NCBI GenBank assembly: GCA_015486905.1
Contig: WFQV01000288.1
Location: 1 to 9,829, forward strand
DNA: 9,829 nucleotides
Origin: Melioribacteraceae bacterium
GTDB lineage: Bacteria; Bacteroidota; Ignavibacteria; Ignavibacteriales; Melioribacteraceae
Direction of reading: 5' to 3'
Shown: positions 1 to 6,122 of the stretch, in pieces
How positions within the stretch are numbered: position 1 is the first letter of the stretch
Layout of the letters: the number at the start of each line of letters is the position of its first letter
The notes under the pieces: generated by a model
What the model saw: only the letters and a program-made list of their open reading frames with translations
Told to the model about the DNA's origin: nothing
Databases searched by the model: none
Translations under genes and position numbers: made by a program

Positions 1-40
1 AGTGACGAGTCTTAAGTCGTAAGTTACCGGCGTTCAGAAT

Positions 41-63
41 AGCCACGAATGCACGAATGAATT
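41..63. repeat. Direct repeat, copy 1 (GCCACGAATGCACGAAT)
   Basis: The sequence AGCCACGAATGCACGAAT, followed by GAATT, recurs at 214-237 with one base change in its core (GCACGAAT becomes GCGCGAAT) and a looser end. Within each copy the unit CACGAAT or CGCGAAT is itself doubled. Similar CACGAATGCACGAATT strings are, from general knowledge, common dispersed intergenic repeats in several environmental bacterial genomes; this is not checked here. Confidence 0.6.
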
Positions 64-79
64 AGCTAAGATTTGTAGA

Positions 80-128
80 GCGGATTGGTTCCCGACCCCG
101 TAGGTTGGGGGGGGAGGGTACAATCTGC
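80..128. repeat. GC-rich imperfect inverted repeat with G8 run
   Basis: The left arm GCGGATTGGTTCCCGACCCC and the right arm GGGGAGGGTACAATCTGC can pair imperfectly, with outer GATTG/CAATC, inner CCC/GGG and CCCC/GGGG blocks, around a loop holding GTAGGTT. A run of eight G residues at 107-114 followed by A and GGG is a strong outlier in such AT-rich DNA. It could be a REP-like mobile palindrome or a remnant of one. The G8 run is also a place where sequencing or replication slippage is likely. Confidence 0.5.
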
Positions 129-145
129 AAAAAAAACATATTTTT

Positions 146-186
146 CCACGCAGAGAGCGCAAAGGAATGTCGCAAAGAGCGTAAGG
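146..186. repeat. Purine-rich GAGAGCGCAAAG / GCAAAGAGCG tract
   Basis: Two staggered versions of the same word lie side by side: CGCAGAGAGCGCAAAG at about 149-164 and CGCAAAGAGCGTAAGG at 171-186. The pattern resembles the degenerate CCACGCAGAGAGCGCAAAG-type noncoding tracts found in many environmental genomes (general knowledge). No protein frame or RNA fold is evident. Confidence 0.4.
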
Positions 187-213
187 TCAGTTTTAATAGC
201 CAGTATCTGAAAA

Positions 214-237
214 AGCCACGAATGCGCGAATTTTATT
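214..237. repeat. Direct repeat, copy 2 (GCCACGAATGCGCGAAT)
   Basis: Second copy of the element at 41-63, in the same orientation, 173 bases away. The first ten bases after the leading A are identical (GCCACGAATG); the second half unit is CGCGAAT instead of CACGAAT. Confidence 0.6.
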
Positions 238-301
238 CAACTTAGAAATTTAAAATAAAAAATAATAATTTTCTGCTCGCTTTTCATTATTATCAGATAG
301 C

Positions 302-385
302 AATTCATCCTTCTCCTGACTTTTCATTTATAATTCATCATTCATAATTCAACATTCATAATTTTTATCTAATATCCATTCATCC
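302..385. repeat. ATTCAT motif cluster
   Basis: ATTCAT occurs at 303, 333, 340, 354 and 378, with further near-copies (TTTCATTTATAATTC), giving a low-complexity AT-rich run. The spacing is irregular, so this is not a tandem array or an iteron set. It looks like slippage-derived or dispersed-repeat intergenic sequence. Confidence 0.45.
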
Positions 386-731
386 TTAGCGCGGCAAAGC
401 CGGTAACCAATTTCCCAATTTTAATTATTACGGAAAGTTTAAAATATTTTGACAAAAAAAACGAAGATTTGATTGAGGATACTACTCATCCAGCTATGAT
501 TCATTCATCCAACCTGTCTAGCTGAAGTCAAGCGAAGCTCAGACGAAGGCGGGCGCCTCGCGTTTAACTATTTCTTATTTCTCGTTTCTTCTTTTTTATT
601 TTTGCCACCGATTTTAAACTTGTGCCATTACATAGCCCACTTTGAGTTTGCTCTTTTCAATTTCCTTTCTTCCTTGCTTAACCCTTTCTATTTTAATAAT
701 TTTCAAATTCATTTTAAAATAATAATTACGG

Positions 732-3206
732 ATGAAAATGCAATATCCTTTCAAAGAAATTGAAGAAAAGTGGCGAAAGATTTGGGATGAGAATAAAGTC
801 TATGCCACAAATTTAGATGACCTGAAGAAAAAGCTCTACACTTTGGTAATGTTCATTTACCCTTCGGGCGCAAAGTTGCACATCGGTCACTGGTACAATT
901 ACGGTCCCACCGATTCTTGGGCACGGTACAAAAAGTTGCGGGGGTACAATGTTTTCGAACCGATGGGCTACGATGCCTTCGGTCTGCCGGCTGAAAATTA
1001 CGCAATTAAAACCGGTATTCATCCGTATGACAGCACAATGAAGAACATTGAGGATATTCGCGGGCAATTAAAAAAAATGGGGTGCATGTACGATTGGAAC
1101 GCAGAGCTCATGACTTGCGTGCCGGAATATTACAAATGGAATCAGTGGCTGTTTCTGCAAATGTACAAGAAGGGATTGGCTTATCGCAAAAACGCTCCCG
1201 TTAATTGGTGCCCTTCTTGTCAAACGGTTTTGGCTAACGAGCAAGTTCAACCGGACGGCACATGCGAACGATGCGATACGCCCGTCGTGAAGAAAAATTT
1301 AACCCAGTGGTTCCTTAAAATAACCGACTATGCCGAGGAACTGCTTGCCGATTTGGACAAAATCGACTGGCCGGAGAGAACTAAATTAATGCAAAGAAAT
1401 TGGATTGGTAAGAGTACGGGCACCGAAATAAAATTTAAAATTGCCGGTTCGGAAAAAGATTTTACCGTCTTTACCACCCGACCGGACACTCTCTTCGGCG
1501 TAACTTATGTGGTCTTTGCACCCGAACATGATTTGGTAAAAGAAATAACAACAAACGAGCAAAAAGAAGCGGTTGAAAAATATATTAACGAGGTTAAGAA
1601 TCTTTCGGAAATAGAAAGGACTTCGACGGCAAAAGAAAAAACGGGTGTTTTTACAGGCGCCTTTGCAATTAACCCTGTCAATAATGAGAAAGTCCCAATC
1701 TGGATTGCGGATTATGTGTTGGCAAGTTACGGAACAGGCGCTGTAATGGCTGTGCCGGGACACGACGAGCGGGATTTTGAATTTGCAGCTAAATTTAATC
1801 TGCCCGTCAGGAAAGTAATTCTTCAGGACGGCACTAAAGAAGAAGACGAATTAACCGAGGCTTTTACAGATGTTGGGACAATGATTAACTCCGGACAATT
1901 TAACGGGCTGCGCTCCGACGATGGCATTGGTAAAATCACCGACTTTCTCGAAAGCAAAGGCGTGGGAAAAAGAAAAATTAATTACCGCTTAAGGGATTGG
2001 CTTATTTCACGACAACGCTATTGGGGAACACCCATACCGGTTGTTTACTGCGAAAAGTGCGGTGAAGTGCCTGTGCCCGAAGATCAATTGCCTGTTGAAC
2101 TTCCTTACGATGTCGATTTCAAACCGAGCGGCGAATCTCCGCTTGCAAGAAATGAGAAATTCATTAATACTACCTGCCCCGTTTGCGGCGGGCCTGCCAA
2201 ACGTGACCCGGACACGATGGACACATTCGTTGATTCTTCATGGTATTATCTCCGTTATCCGAATCCTAATTTTAAAGACGGAATGTTTGATACGGATTTG
2301 GCTAACAAGTGGACACCGGTTGATATGTACGTTGGGGGTGCCGAGCATGCAACAATGCACTTGCTCTACGCACGCTTTGTTCACAAATTCTTACGCGACA
2401 TCGGATTGGTTGACAGCGACGAACCTTTTGCAAAGCTTGTTCACCAAGGCACAATCACGAATCAAGGTGCTAAAATGTCGAAGTCAAAAGGCAACGTTGT
2501 TAACCCGGATGATTTCACCGACGAATACGGCTCCGACGTGTTCAGAATGTATTTAATGTTTATGGGCCCTTACGAATTCGGCGGCGATTGGAGCGACAAA
2601 GGGATAGTAGGTGTGGACAGATTCGTGCAAAGAATTTACACCCTTTACGTAAACAACAAGGACTTACTGAAAAAAGTTACACCCAAAGAAAAATATTCTT
2701 TGGAAGAATTAAACCCTGCCGAGAAATCGGTTTACCGGAAGATAAACTCCACCATTCAAAAATTCGAGCATGAAATAGAAAACTTCGGATTCAATACCGC
2801 CGTAGCGGCATTAATGGAACTGCTGAACGAAATGACAAAAAAATTGCCGGACTGCAGTGATGACGTTAAAGCCCTGGCCTTAACACGCTTTGCCGTAATG
2901 TTGGCGCCTTTGGCTCCACATCTCGGTGAAGAAATTTGGAGCTTGTTAGGCAACGAAAAAACTCTCTTCGAAAACCCCGTCTGGTTTAAGTACGACGAAG
3001 CGGCATTAACAAAAGAAGAAATAACAATAGCAGTCCAAGTCAATGGTAAAGTAAGAGGTACGGTCAACATCCCTGTCGGCGCGGAAAAAGAAGATGTTAA
3101 AAAACTTGCTTTTGAAAATGCAAACGTGAAGAAATTTACGGAAGGGAAGAAAATTGTAAAAGAGATTTACGTAAAAGACAAAATCTACAATATTGTGGTT
3201 AAATAA
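732..3206 (+). CDS. leuS: Leucyl-tRNA synthetase (class I)
   Basis: Cytoplasmic enzyme charging tRNA-Leu with leucine, with post-transfer editing. At 824 residues it is close to the usual bacterial length. Visible landmarks are YPSG at 43-46 and the class I HIGH signature at 50-53; a zinc-binding CPSC...CERC knuckle (Cys160, 163, 178, 181); the CP1 editing domain with FTTRPDTLFG at 247-256 and the HDERD loop at 344-348, whose Asp345 is the editing residue; a second cysteine set (440, 443, 482, 485) before the WYYLRY stretch; the KMSKS loop at 581-585; and a C-terminal VQVNGKVRG segment at 768-776. The frame is unbroken, so the gene should be functional. The start at 732 is the first ATG; a second in-frame ATG at 738 would give the equally plausible N-terminus MQYPFKEIEEKW, and neither has a strong ribosome-binding site. 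serS follows after 27 bases, suggesting one transcript. Confidence 0.98.
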   Translation: MKMQYPFKEIEEKWRKIWDENKVYATNLDDLKKKLYTLVMFIYPSGAKLHIGHWYNYGPTDSWARYKKLRGYNVFEPMGYDAFGLPAENYAIKTGIHPYDSTMKNIEDIRGQLKKMGCMYDWNAELMTCVPEYYKWNQWLFLQMYKKGLAYRKNAPVNWCPSCQTVLANEQVQPDGTCERCDTPVVKKNLTQWFLKITDYAEELLADLDKIDWPERTKLMQRNWIGKSTGTEIKFKIAGSEKDFTVFTTRPDTLFGVTYVVFAPEHDLVKEITTNEQKEAVEKYINEVKNLSEIERTSTAKEKTGVFTGAFAINPVNNEKVPIWIADYVLASYGTGAVMAVPGHDERDFEFAAKFNLPVRKVILQDGTKEEDELTEAFTDVGTMINSGQFNGLRSDDGIGKITDFLESKGVGKRKINYRLRDWLISRQRYWGTPIPVVYCEKCGEVPVPEDQLPVELPYDVDFKPSGESPLARNEKFINTTCPVCGGPAKRDPDTMDTFVDSSWYYLRYPNPNFKDGMFDTDLANKWTPVDMYVGGAEHATMHLLYARFVHKFLRDIGLVDSDEPFAKLVHQGTITNQGAKMSKSKGNVVNPDDFTDEYGSDVFRMYLMFMGPYEFGGDWSDKGIVGVDRFVQRIYTLYVNNKDLLKKVTPKEKYSLEELNPAEKSVYRKINSTIQKFEHEIENFGFNTAVAALMELLNEMTKKLPDCSDDVKALALTRFAVMLAPLAPHLGEEIWSLLGNEKTLFENPVWFKYDEAALTKEEITIAVQVNGKVRGTVNIPVGAEKEDVKKLAFENANVKKFTEGKKIVKEIYVKDKIYNIVVK

Positions 3207-3222
3207 TTTAGGTTAAAGGCTG

Positions 3223-3229
3223 AAAGGAG
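3223..3229 (+). promoter_or_regulatory. Ribosome-binding site of serS
   Basis: AAAGGAG lies four bases upstream of the serS ATG, inside the short leuS-serS gap. It is one of the few strong Shine-Dalgarno sequences in the window. With the close spacing it supports translation of serS from a leuS-serS message. Confidence 0.75.
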
Positions 3230-3233
3230 AATA

Positions 3234-4511
3234 ATGTTAGACTTAAAATTCATTCGCGAAAATCCCGAGAAAGTTAAGGAAGCGGTAAAAAATAAAAACG
3301 AAAAAGCGGACATCGATGAGATTTTACAGGTTGACAAAGAGCGCAGAGAAGTTCTAAGTCGGACGGAAGAATTAAAAGCCGAGAGGAACAAAGTTTCTCA
3401 AGAAATCGGGAGATTAAAAAAAGCCGGTGAAAATGCAGATGAAATAATCGCTAAGATGAAATCCGTCTCCGACGAAATAAAGGAGCTGGACGAGCAAGTG
3501 AGAAATTTAAGCGAGAAGTTAAATTCCCTTTTGGCTTGGGTGCCAAACATACCGCATAAAAGTGTACCTGTGGGAAACGATGAAAACGACAACGTGGAAA
3601 TTCGCCGCTGGCTGCCGGAAGGATTTGAATTCGACAAAAAAGAATTTGTAAAAGACCACCTCGAGCTTGGCAAGAAATTTAACATTCTTGATTTTGAACG
3701 GGGAGCTAAAATAAGCGGTTCGGGCTTTCCGGTTTACGTCGGTAAAGGTGCTACGCTTGAAAGGGCATTAATTAATTTTATGCTGAATTACCACATTGAA
3801 AAACATGGCTACACGGAAATATTTCCGCCGTTTCTGGTTAACAGAGAATCGATGTACGCAACGGGGCAAATCCCCAAATTGGAAGATGATATGTACCACG
3901 CCGACAAGGACGATTTGTTCCCTATTCCTACGGCAGAAGTACCGGTTACAAATCTTCACCGAAATGAAATTCTAACCGAGGATGAAATACCCAAAAATTA
4001 TGTTGCTTATTCCGCTTGCTTCCGTCGTGAGGCGGGTTCGTACGGTAAGGAATCCAAAGGCTTTTTACGCGTCCACCAATTTAACAAAGTTGAGATGGTT
4101 AAAATAGCGAGACCCGAAAATTCCTACGAAGAACTTGAAAAAATTGTTAACGATGCCGAAGATATTTTAAAAGCATTGAAAATTCCGTTCCGTGTTATTT
4201 TGCTCTGCACGGGAGATTTGAGTTTCTCGGCTGCCAAATGCTACGATATTGAAACTTGGTCCCCCGCGGAACAGAAATGGCTGGAAGCTTCTTCGTGTAG
4301 TAATTTCGAGGATTTTCAAGCGAGGAGGGCAAACATTAAGTACAGAGATAAGGCAACAAAGAAACTGCATTTTGTCCACACATTGAACGGCTCGGGACTT
4401 GCAACCAGCCGGTTAATGGTTTCCTTATTAGAAAATAATCAAACCGAAGAAGGGAAAATTATCATCCCCGAACCGTTAAGAAAATATACCGGTTTCGACG
4501 TAATAGAATAA
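3234..4511 (+). CDS. serS: Seryl-tRNA synthetase (class II)
   Basis: Charges tRNA-Ser, and in organisms with selenocysteine also tRNA-Sec, with serine in the cytoplasm. The 425-residue length is normal for bacterial SerRS. The N-terminal part, about 28-100, is rich in charged residues and predicted to form the antiparallel coiled-coil tRNA-binding arm. The catalytic core has the serine-binding TAE at 233-235, motif 2 with FRREAGSYG at 263-271, the LCTGDLSFSAAKCYDIE segment at 324-340, SSCSNFEDFQARR at 353-365, and motif 3 with LNGSGLATSRL at 384-394. It is intact and the only complete copy here. Residues 306-351 are encoded a second time as an isolated fragment at 5329-5468. It is the downstream gene of the leuS-serS pair and is followed at once by a probable terminator. 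Confidence 0.98.
   Translation: MLDLKFIRENPEKVKEAVKNKNEKADIDEILQVDKERREVLSRTEELKAERNKVSQEIGRLKKAGENADEIIAKMKSVSDEIKELDEQVRNLSEKLNSLLAWVPNIPHKSVPVGNDENDNVEIRRWLPEGFEFDKKEFVKDHLELGKKFNILDFERGAKISGSGFPVYVGKGATLERALINFMLNYHIEKHGYTEIFPPFLVNRESMYATGQIPKLEDDMYHADKDDLFPIPTAEVPVTNLHRNEILTEDEIPKNYVAYSACFRREAGSYGKESKGFLRVHQFNKVEMVKIARPENSYEELEKIVNDAEDILKALKIPFRVILLCTGDLSFSAAKCYDIETWSPAEQKWLEASSCSNFEDFQARRANIKYRDKATKKLHFVHTLNGSGLATSRLMVSLLENNQTEEGKIIIPEPLRKYTGFDVIE
4147..4286 (+). repeat. Direct repeat, resident copy inside serS
   Basis: This internal part of serS (codons 306-351) recurs at 5329-5468, in the same orientation and 1182 bases downstream, with 136 of 140 bases identical by my alignment. This copy is in its native reading frame, so it is the parent or homologous sequence; the other is the stray one. 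Confidence 0.9.
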
Positions 4512-4560
4512 ACCGTCGTTTAATCGTAGTCAAATTTGCAACGGAATAGCGGTTTTTTTT
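4510..4560 (+). terminator. Probable terminator of leuS-serS
   Basis: AAACCG at 4510-4515 pairs with CGGTTT at 4550-4555, and CGTT just inside pairs with AACG. The structure is followed by an uninterrupted T run to 4560. The stem is short and the loop long, so it is weaker than a textbook intrinsic terminator, but it sits directly on the serS stop codon and ends a plus-strand operon facing the converging higA gene. The rest of the gap to 4602 shows nothing else. Confidence 0.5.
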
Positions 4561-4602
4561 ATCGTTGCTCAACAGTTCAGGCTATGAAAGGTGTAATAGA
4601 TT

Positions 4603-4902
4603 TTAACGAATTGTTAGTTCTAACTTTTTATTTAATCCTTTTTCAAATATTTTAAAAAGAGTCGAAATTTGAATATCAATCTTCCCATTTTCAAGTCTTG
4701 ATATATAGCTTTTTTTTGTGCCTGTTTTTTTCGCTAAGTCATCCTGTGTCAAATGCGCTTTTTTTCTGGCTTCTTTAATCATTTCCCCAACAATAAAGGA
4801 CTTGGACTGTGTTTCAAATTCGTCCCTTTTAAGAGTTCCCAATTTACCATATTTAATGTCCAATAACTCACCAAATGTTTTGGCATCTTTTATGGTTTTC
4901 AT
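4603..4902 (-). CDS. higA: HigA-like XRE-family antitoxin
   Basis: A 99-residue protein with a Cro/C1-type helix-turn-helix in its C-terminal half (about 40-92). The segment LTQDDLAKKTGTKKSYISRL at 51-70 followed by ENG is the standard XRE signature. Such proteins bind their own operator and neutralise the toxin encoded just upstream. The N-terminal 35 residues (KDAKTFGELLDIKYG) lie outside the helix-turn-helix and would be a plausible toxin-contact region. The gene starts three bases after the toxin stop, and its ribosome-binding site AGAAGG is formed by the toxin's last codons, so the two are translationally linked. Toxin-first order is the HigBA arrangement. The specific HigA label is by arrangement and domain; it could belong to another XRE-antitoxin group. 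Confidence 0.85.
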   Translation of the reverse strand: MKTIKDAKTFGELLDIKYGKLGTLKRDEFETQSKSFIVGEMIKEARKKAHLTQDDLAKKTGTKKSYISRLENGKIDIQISTLFKIFEKGLNKKLELTIR

Positions 4903-4905
4903 AAT

Positions 4906-5247
4906 TCACCTTCTTCTTTTATTCTGGAAATATTCTTGCTTTAATTTTAATCCTTTTTCTATTTCTTTCTTCGGCAATTTCTGTGTTTTCTTTTGAAAAC
5001 CATTGAATAATATTATTATTCTATCTTCATCAAAACAGCAAAAAATCCTAAATATGCCATTTTTATATCTTACTCTCACCTCATATAGTCCGTCAGTATT
5101 TTCTATATGTTTCAGAAACTTTTCAGGGACTCTCTCCACTGTCTCAATTAATTTGAGTGTATAATCAATTTTTTTCTGAACTTTTTCATTCTGAGAACTA
5201 TAAAAGTCTATAAAATAATTCTTATAAAATATTATTTCTCTTATCAT
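4906..5247 (-). CDS. higB: HigB-like toxin (RelE/ParE superfamily, Gp49 type)
   Basis: A 113-residue basic protein matching the phage Gp49-like/HigB family by its layout: an N-terminal helix region, then KFLKHIENTDGLYEVRVRY at 43-61, FRIFCCFD at 66-73, and LFNGFQKKTQKLPKKEIEKG at 80-99, which is the family's typical C-terminal block. Known members are ribosome-dependent mRNA interferases. Glu56, Arg58 and Arg67 are in positions often conserved in this family. The lysine/arginine-rich tail ends in four arginine codons interrupted only once by lysine. The gene is toxin-first in a two-gene operon with higA. No Shine-Dalgarno precedes the ATG, and the promoter elements sit right against it, so the message may be leaderless. 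Confidence 0.87.
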   Translation of the reverse strand: MIREIIFYKNYFIDFYSSQNEKVQKKIDYTLKLIETVERVPEKFLKHIENTDGLYEVRVRYKNGIFRIFCCFDEDRIIILFNGFQKKTQKLPKKEIEKGLKLKQEYFQNKRRR

Positions 5248-5251
5248 ATCA

Positions 5252-5282
5252 CAAAGTTAACATACTTGTTAACAATTGTCAA
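5252..5282 (-). promoter_or_regulatory. Promoter of higBA, Bacteroidota-type
   Basis: Read on the minus strand, TTGACA (5282-5277) is followed by TAACTTTG (5259-5252). Measured as TTG-N20-TAnnTTTG, this is an exact fit to the -33/-7 promoter pattern known for Bacteroidota, and TTGACA is also a perfect sigma-70 -35 box. The downstream element ends only four bases before the higB ATG, placing the transcription start within a few bases of the start codon. The spacing and match are read from sequence; activity is inferred. Confidence 0.55.
5256..5273. promoter_or_regulatory. Candidate HigA operator, GTTAAC-N6-GTTAAC
   Basis: GTTAACATACTTGTTAAC: two GTTAAC half-sites separated by six bases, each a palindrome, so the whole works as an inverted repeat. 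It lies between the -33 and -7 elements of the higBA promoter and overlaps the latter, so a bound repressor would block RNA polymerase. This fits the autoregulation usual for XRE antitoxins. Confidence 0.55.
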
Positions 5283-5296
5283 ATTTGTTTAGATTT

Positions 5297-5313
5297 TCTA
5301 TTCACAGAATAGA
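5297..5313. repeat. Perfect 7-bp inverted repeat TCTATTC-ACA-GAATAGA
   Basis: A perfect hairpin with a three-base loop, followed on the plus strand by TTTTT. It could be a weak plus-strand terminator or a second regulator site upstream of the higBA promoter. It lies 15 bases from the point where similarity to serS begins. Confidence 0.45.
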
Positions 5314-5318
5314 TTTTT

Positions 5319-5486
5319 GTGATACAACTTAACGATGCCGAAGATATTTTAAAAGCATTGAAGATTCCGTACCGTGTTATTTTGCTCTGCACGGGAGATT
5401 TGAGTTTCTCGGCTGCCAAGTGCTACGACATTGAAACTTGGTCCCCCGCGGAACAGAAATGGCTGGAATTCCTTTCGTGCTATTAG
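5319..5486 (+). pseudogene. serS internal fragment (truncated at both ends)
   Basis: Bases 5329-5468 match serS codons 306-351 at 136 of 140 positions; weak similarity continues to about 5479. The four mismatches, read in the serS frame, are AAA/AAG (Lys), TTC/TAC (Phe to Tyr), AAA/AAG (Lys) and GAT/GAC (Asp). Three of the four are thus silent third-base changes. The frame stays open from a GTG at 5319 to a TAG at 5484-5486, potentially 55 codons, but it contains only a slice of the catalytic core, without motif 2 or motif 3, and cannot be an active synthetase. The fragment sits between the two toxin-antitoxin modules, and its right end nearly touches the mazF-like stop codon. I read it as a recombination scar, not a gene. 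Confidence 0.88.
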
Positions 5487-5827
5487 AGGTCTAAAATAAT
5501 TTGTATATTTTCCTTAAGTTGGTCAGTGATGTTATTGGGCAAAGTTCCTAACTTTTTAATAAGCCTTTTGTTGTCAATGGCACGAAGTTGGTCAACCATA
5601 ACATCACAGTCCTGATTCAAATTTGCAATTCCCTTTTTCAAATGTACTCTTAAAATTTCAGCGCTTTTCTTAATATTAGTCGTTATTGGACAAATAATCG
5701 TTAAGGGATGCGGGATTTTATTAAGCAAGTTAGTTTGAATAATGACAACCGGTCTTGTTTTCCCTGGCTTTGTTCCGGTCTGTGGATTTAAATCCGCAAT
5801 CCAAATTTCAAATTGATTAATCTGCAT
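5483..5827 (-). CDS. MazF/PemK-type mRNA interferase toxin
   Basis: A 114-residue toxin of the MazF/PemK/Kid family, whose members are sequence-specific endoribonucleases that cut mRNA. Family hallmarks are the N-terminal QFEIWIADLNPQTGTKPGKTRPVVIIQ (residues 5-31, with Arg25 at the catalytic-Arg position), LTIICPITTN at 42-51 with the catalytic-type threonines, and the QDCDVMVDQLRAID block at 72-85. I chose the ATG at 5827 over the one at 5848 because family members start a few residues before the FEIW strand, and because this ATG overlaps the upstream antitoxin by 11 bases, the usual arrangement. It is full length. Its stop codon lies within a few bases of the end of the serS fragment, so the island boundary is directly behind it. 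Confidence 0.92.
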   Translation of the reverse strand: MQINQFEIWIADLNPQTGTKPGKTRPVVIIQTNLLNKIPHPLTIICPITTNIKKSAEILRVHLKKGIANLNQDCDVMVDQLRAIDNKRLIKKLGTLPNNITDQLKENIQIILDL

Positions 5828-6047
5828 AGTCAATATCTTCAAATTCATGTAAAACAGTCATGGAATCTTTTTTTACTAATTTCGATTCCTCTTTTAATTT
5901 TTTCTCCAGAAGTATTCTTTTTTGCAAACGGTTGTAATATGCAACAGCTTCATTAATATATCGATTCCTTGGCTTTTTAATCCTGGAAAGTATTTTTTCG
6001 GTTTCACCGAATATGGATTCATCTAATTTTAGCGAAATATTTTTCAG
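5817..6047 (-). CDS. Ribbon-helix-helix-like antitoxin with probable CTG start
   Basis: An uninterrupted 76-codon frame directly upstream of, and overlapping by 11 bases, the MazF-type toxin. It begins LKNISLKLDESIFGETEKI, then RIKKPRNRYINEAVAYYNRL at 23-42. This is the classic ribbon-helix-helix layout, with a short beta-strand and then two helices around an R-x-YINEAV turn; DNA binding would be by the ISLKL strand. The C-terminal part, about 45-76, is charged and ends HEFEDIDYAD, the kind of flexible acidic tail that wraps a MazF toxin. There is no in-frame ATG before codon 63. The best start is CTG at 6047, seven bases after GGGAG (6059-6055); ATT three bases earlier is less likely. An out-of-frame ATG at 6061 could be joined by a one-base indel, so a frameshifted ATG start remains possible. 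Confidence 0.78.
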   Translation of the reverse strand: MKNISLKLDESIFGETEKILSRIKKPRNRYINEAVAYYNRLQKRILLEKKLKEESKLVKKDSMTVLHEFEDIDYAD

Positions 6048-6054
6048 AATTTTA

Positions 6055-6059
6055 CTCCC
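6055..6059 (-). promoter_or_regulatory. Ribosome-binding site deciding the CTG start of the antitoxin
   Basis: GGGAG stands seven bases before CTG 6047-6045. It is the main argument for a CTG initiator, since the out-of-frame ATG at 6061-6059 overlaps this sequence and meets a TGA after five codons. Confidence 0.55.
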
Positions 6060-6075
6060 ATTATGTGTACCTATT

Positions 6076-6120
6076 TATGAGCAATTATTCACACACTATG
6101 AGCTAATTCTTTGCATAGTG
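6076..6120. promoter_or_regulatory. Repeats upstream of the antitoxin: likely operator region
   Basis: Two direct repeats, TATGAGCAATT (6076-6086) and TATGAGCTAATT (6097-6108), are spaced 21 bases apart, close to two helical turns. Overlapping them is an inverted repeat, CACTATG (6094-6100) and CATAGTG (6114-6120). Ribbon-helix-helix antitoxins bind such paired sites as multimers to repress their own operon. No clear promoter boxes could be assigned in this 75-base gap, so read-through from the R-M operon is also possible. Confidence 0.45.
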
Positions 6121-6122
6121 CT

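Larger units (their letters stand above)
1..731. other. Gene-free, repeat-rich region upstream of leuS
   Basis: No reading frame here looks like a real protein. The stretch is a patchwork of short repeats, each listed separately: a duplicated GCCACGAATG element, a GC-rich imperfect hairpin, a purine-rich GAGAGCGCAAAG tract, a cluster of ATTCAT motifs and a small GC-rich inverted repeat near 547-558. Base composition swings sharply, with very AT-rich stretches broken by GC-rich islands. The promoter of leuS should lie near its 3' end, but I found no convincing pair of promoter elements. Tracts of this kind are typical of intergenic DNA accumulating small dispersed repeats. The upstream gene is not visible. 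Confidence 0.7.

Noticed and set aside
449..477. TTGACA at 449-454 as a leuS promoter -35 box
   Set aside because: No acceptable -10 or TAnnTTTG element follows at the right spacing, and it is more than 270 bases from leuS.
2041..2556. A 171-codon plus-strand frame inside leuS
   Set aside because: It lies in another frame of an intact, highly recognisable leuS region (zinc-ribbon to KMSKS) and its protein has no recognisable motif.
5297..5318. The TCTATTC hairpin plus T run as a serS terminator
   Set aside because: It is about 800 bases past serS, has a weak AT-rich stem, and a better candidate sits on the serS stop codon.
5319..5486. A translatable 55-codon GTG-started gene from the serS fragment
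   Set aside because: The frame is open only because it inherits serS codons; it has no ribosome-binding site, lacks motifs 2 and 3, and is truncated at both ends.
5828..5848. The earlier ATG at 5848 as the MazF-type toxin start
   Set aside because: It would add MNLKILT ahead of the family's normal N-terminus and overlap the antitoxin by 32 bases; ATG 5827 fits the family and gives the usual short overlap.
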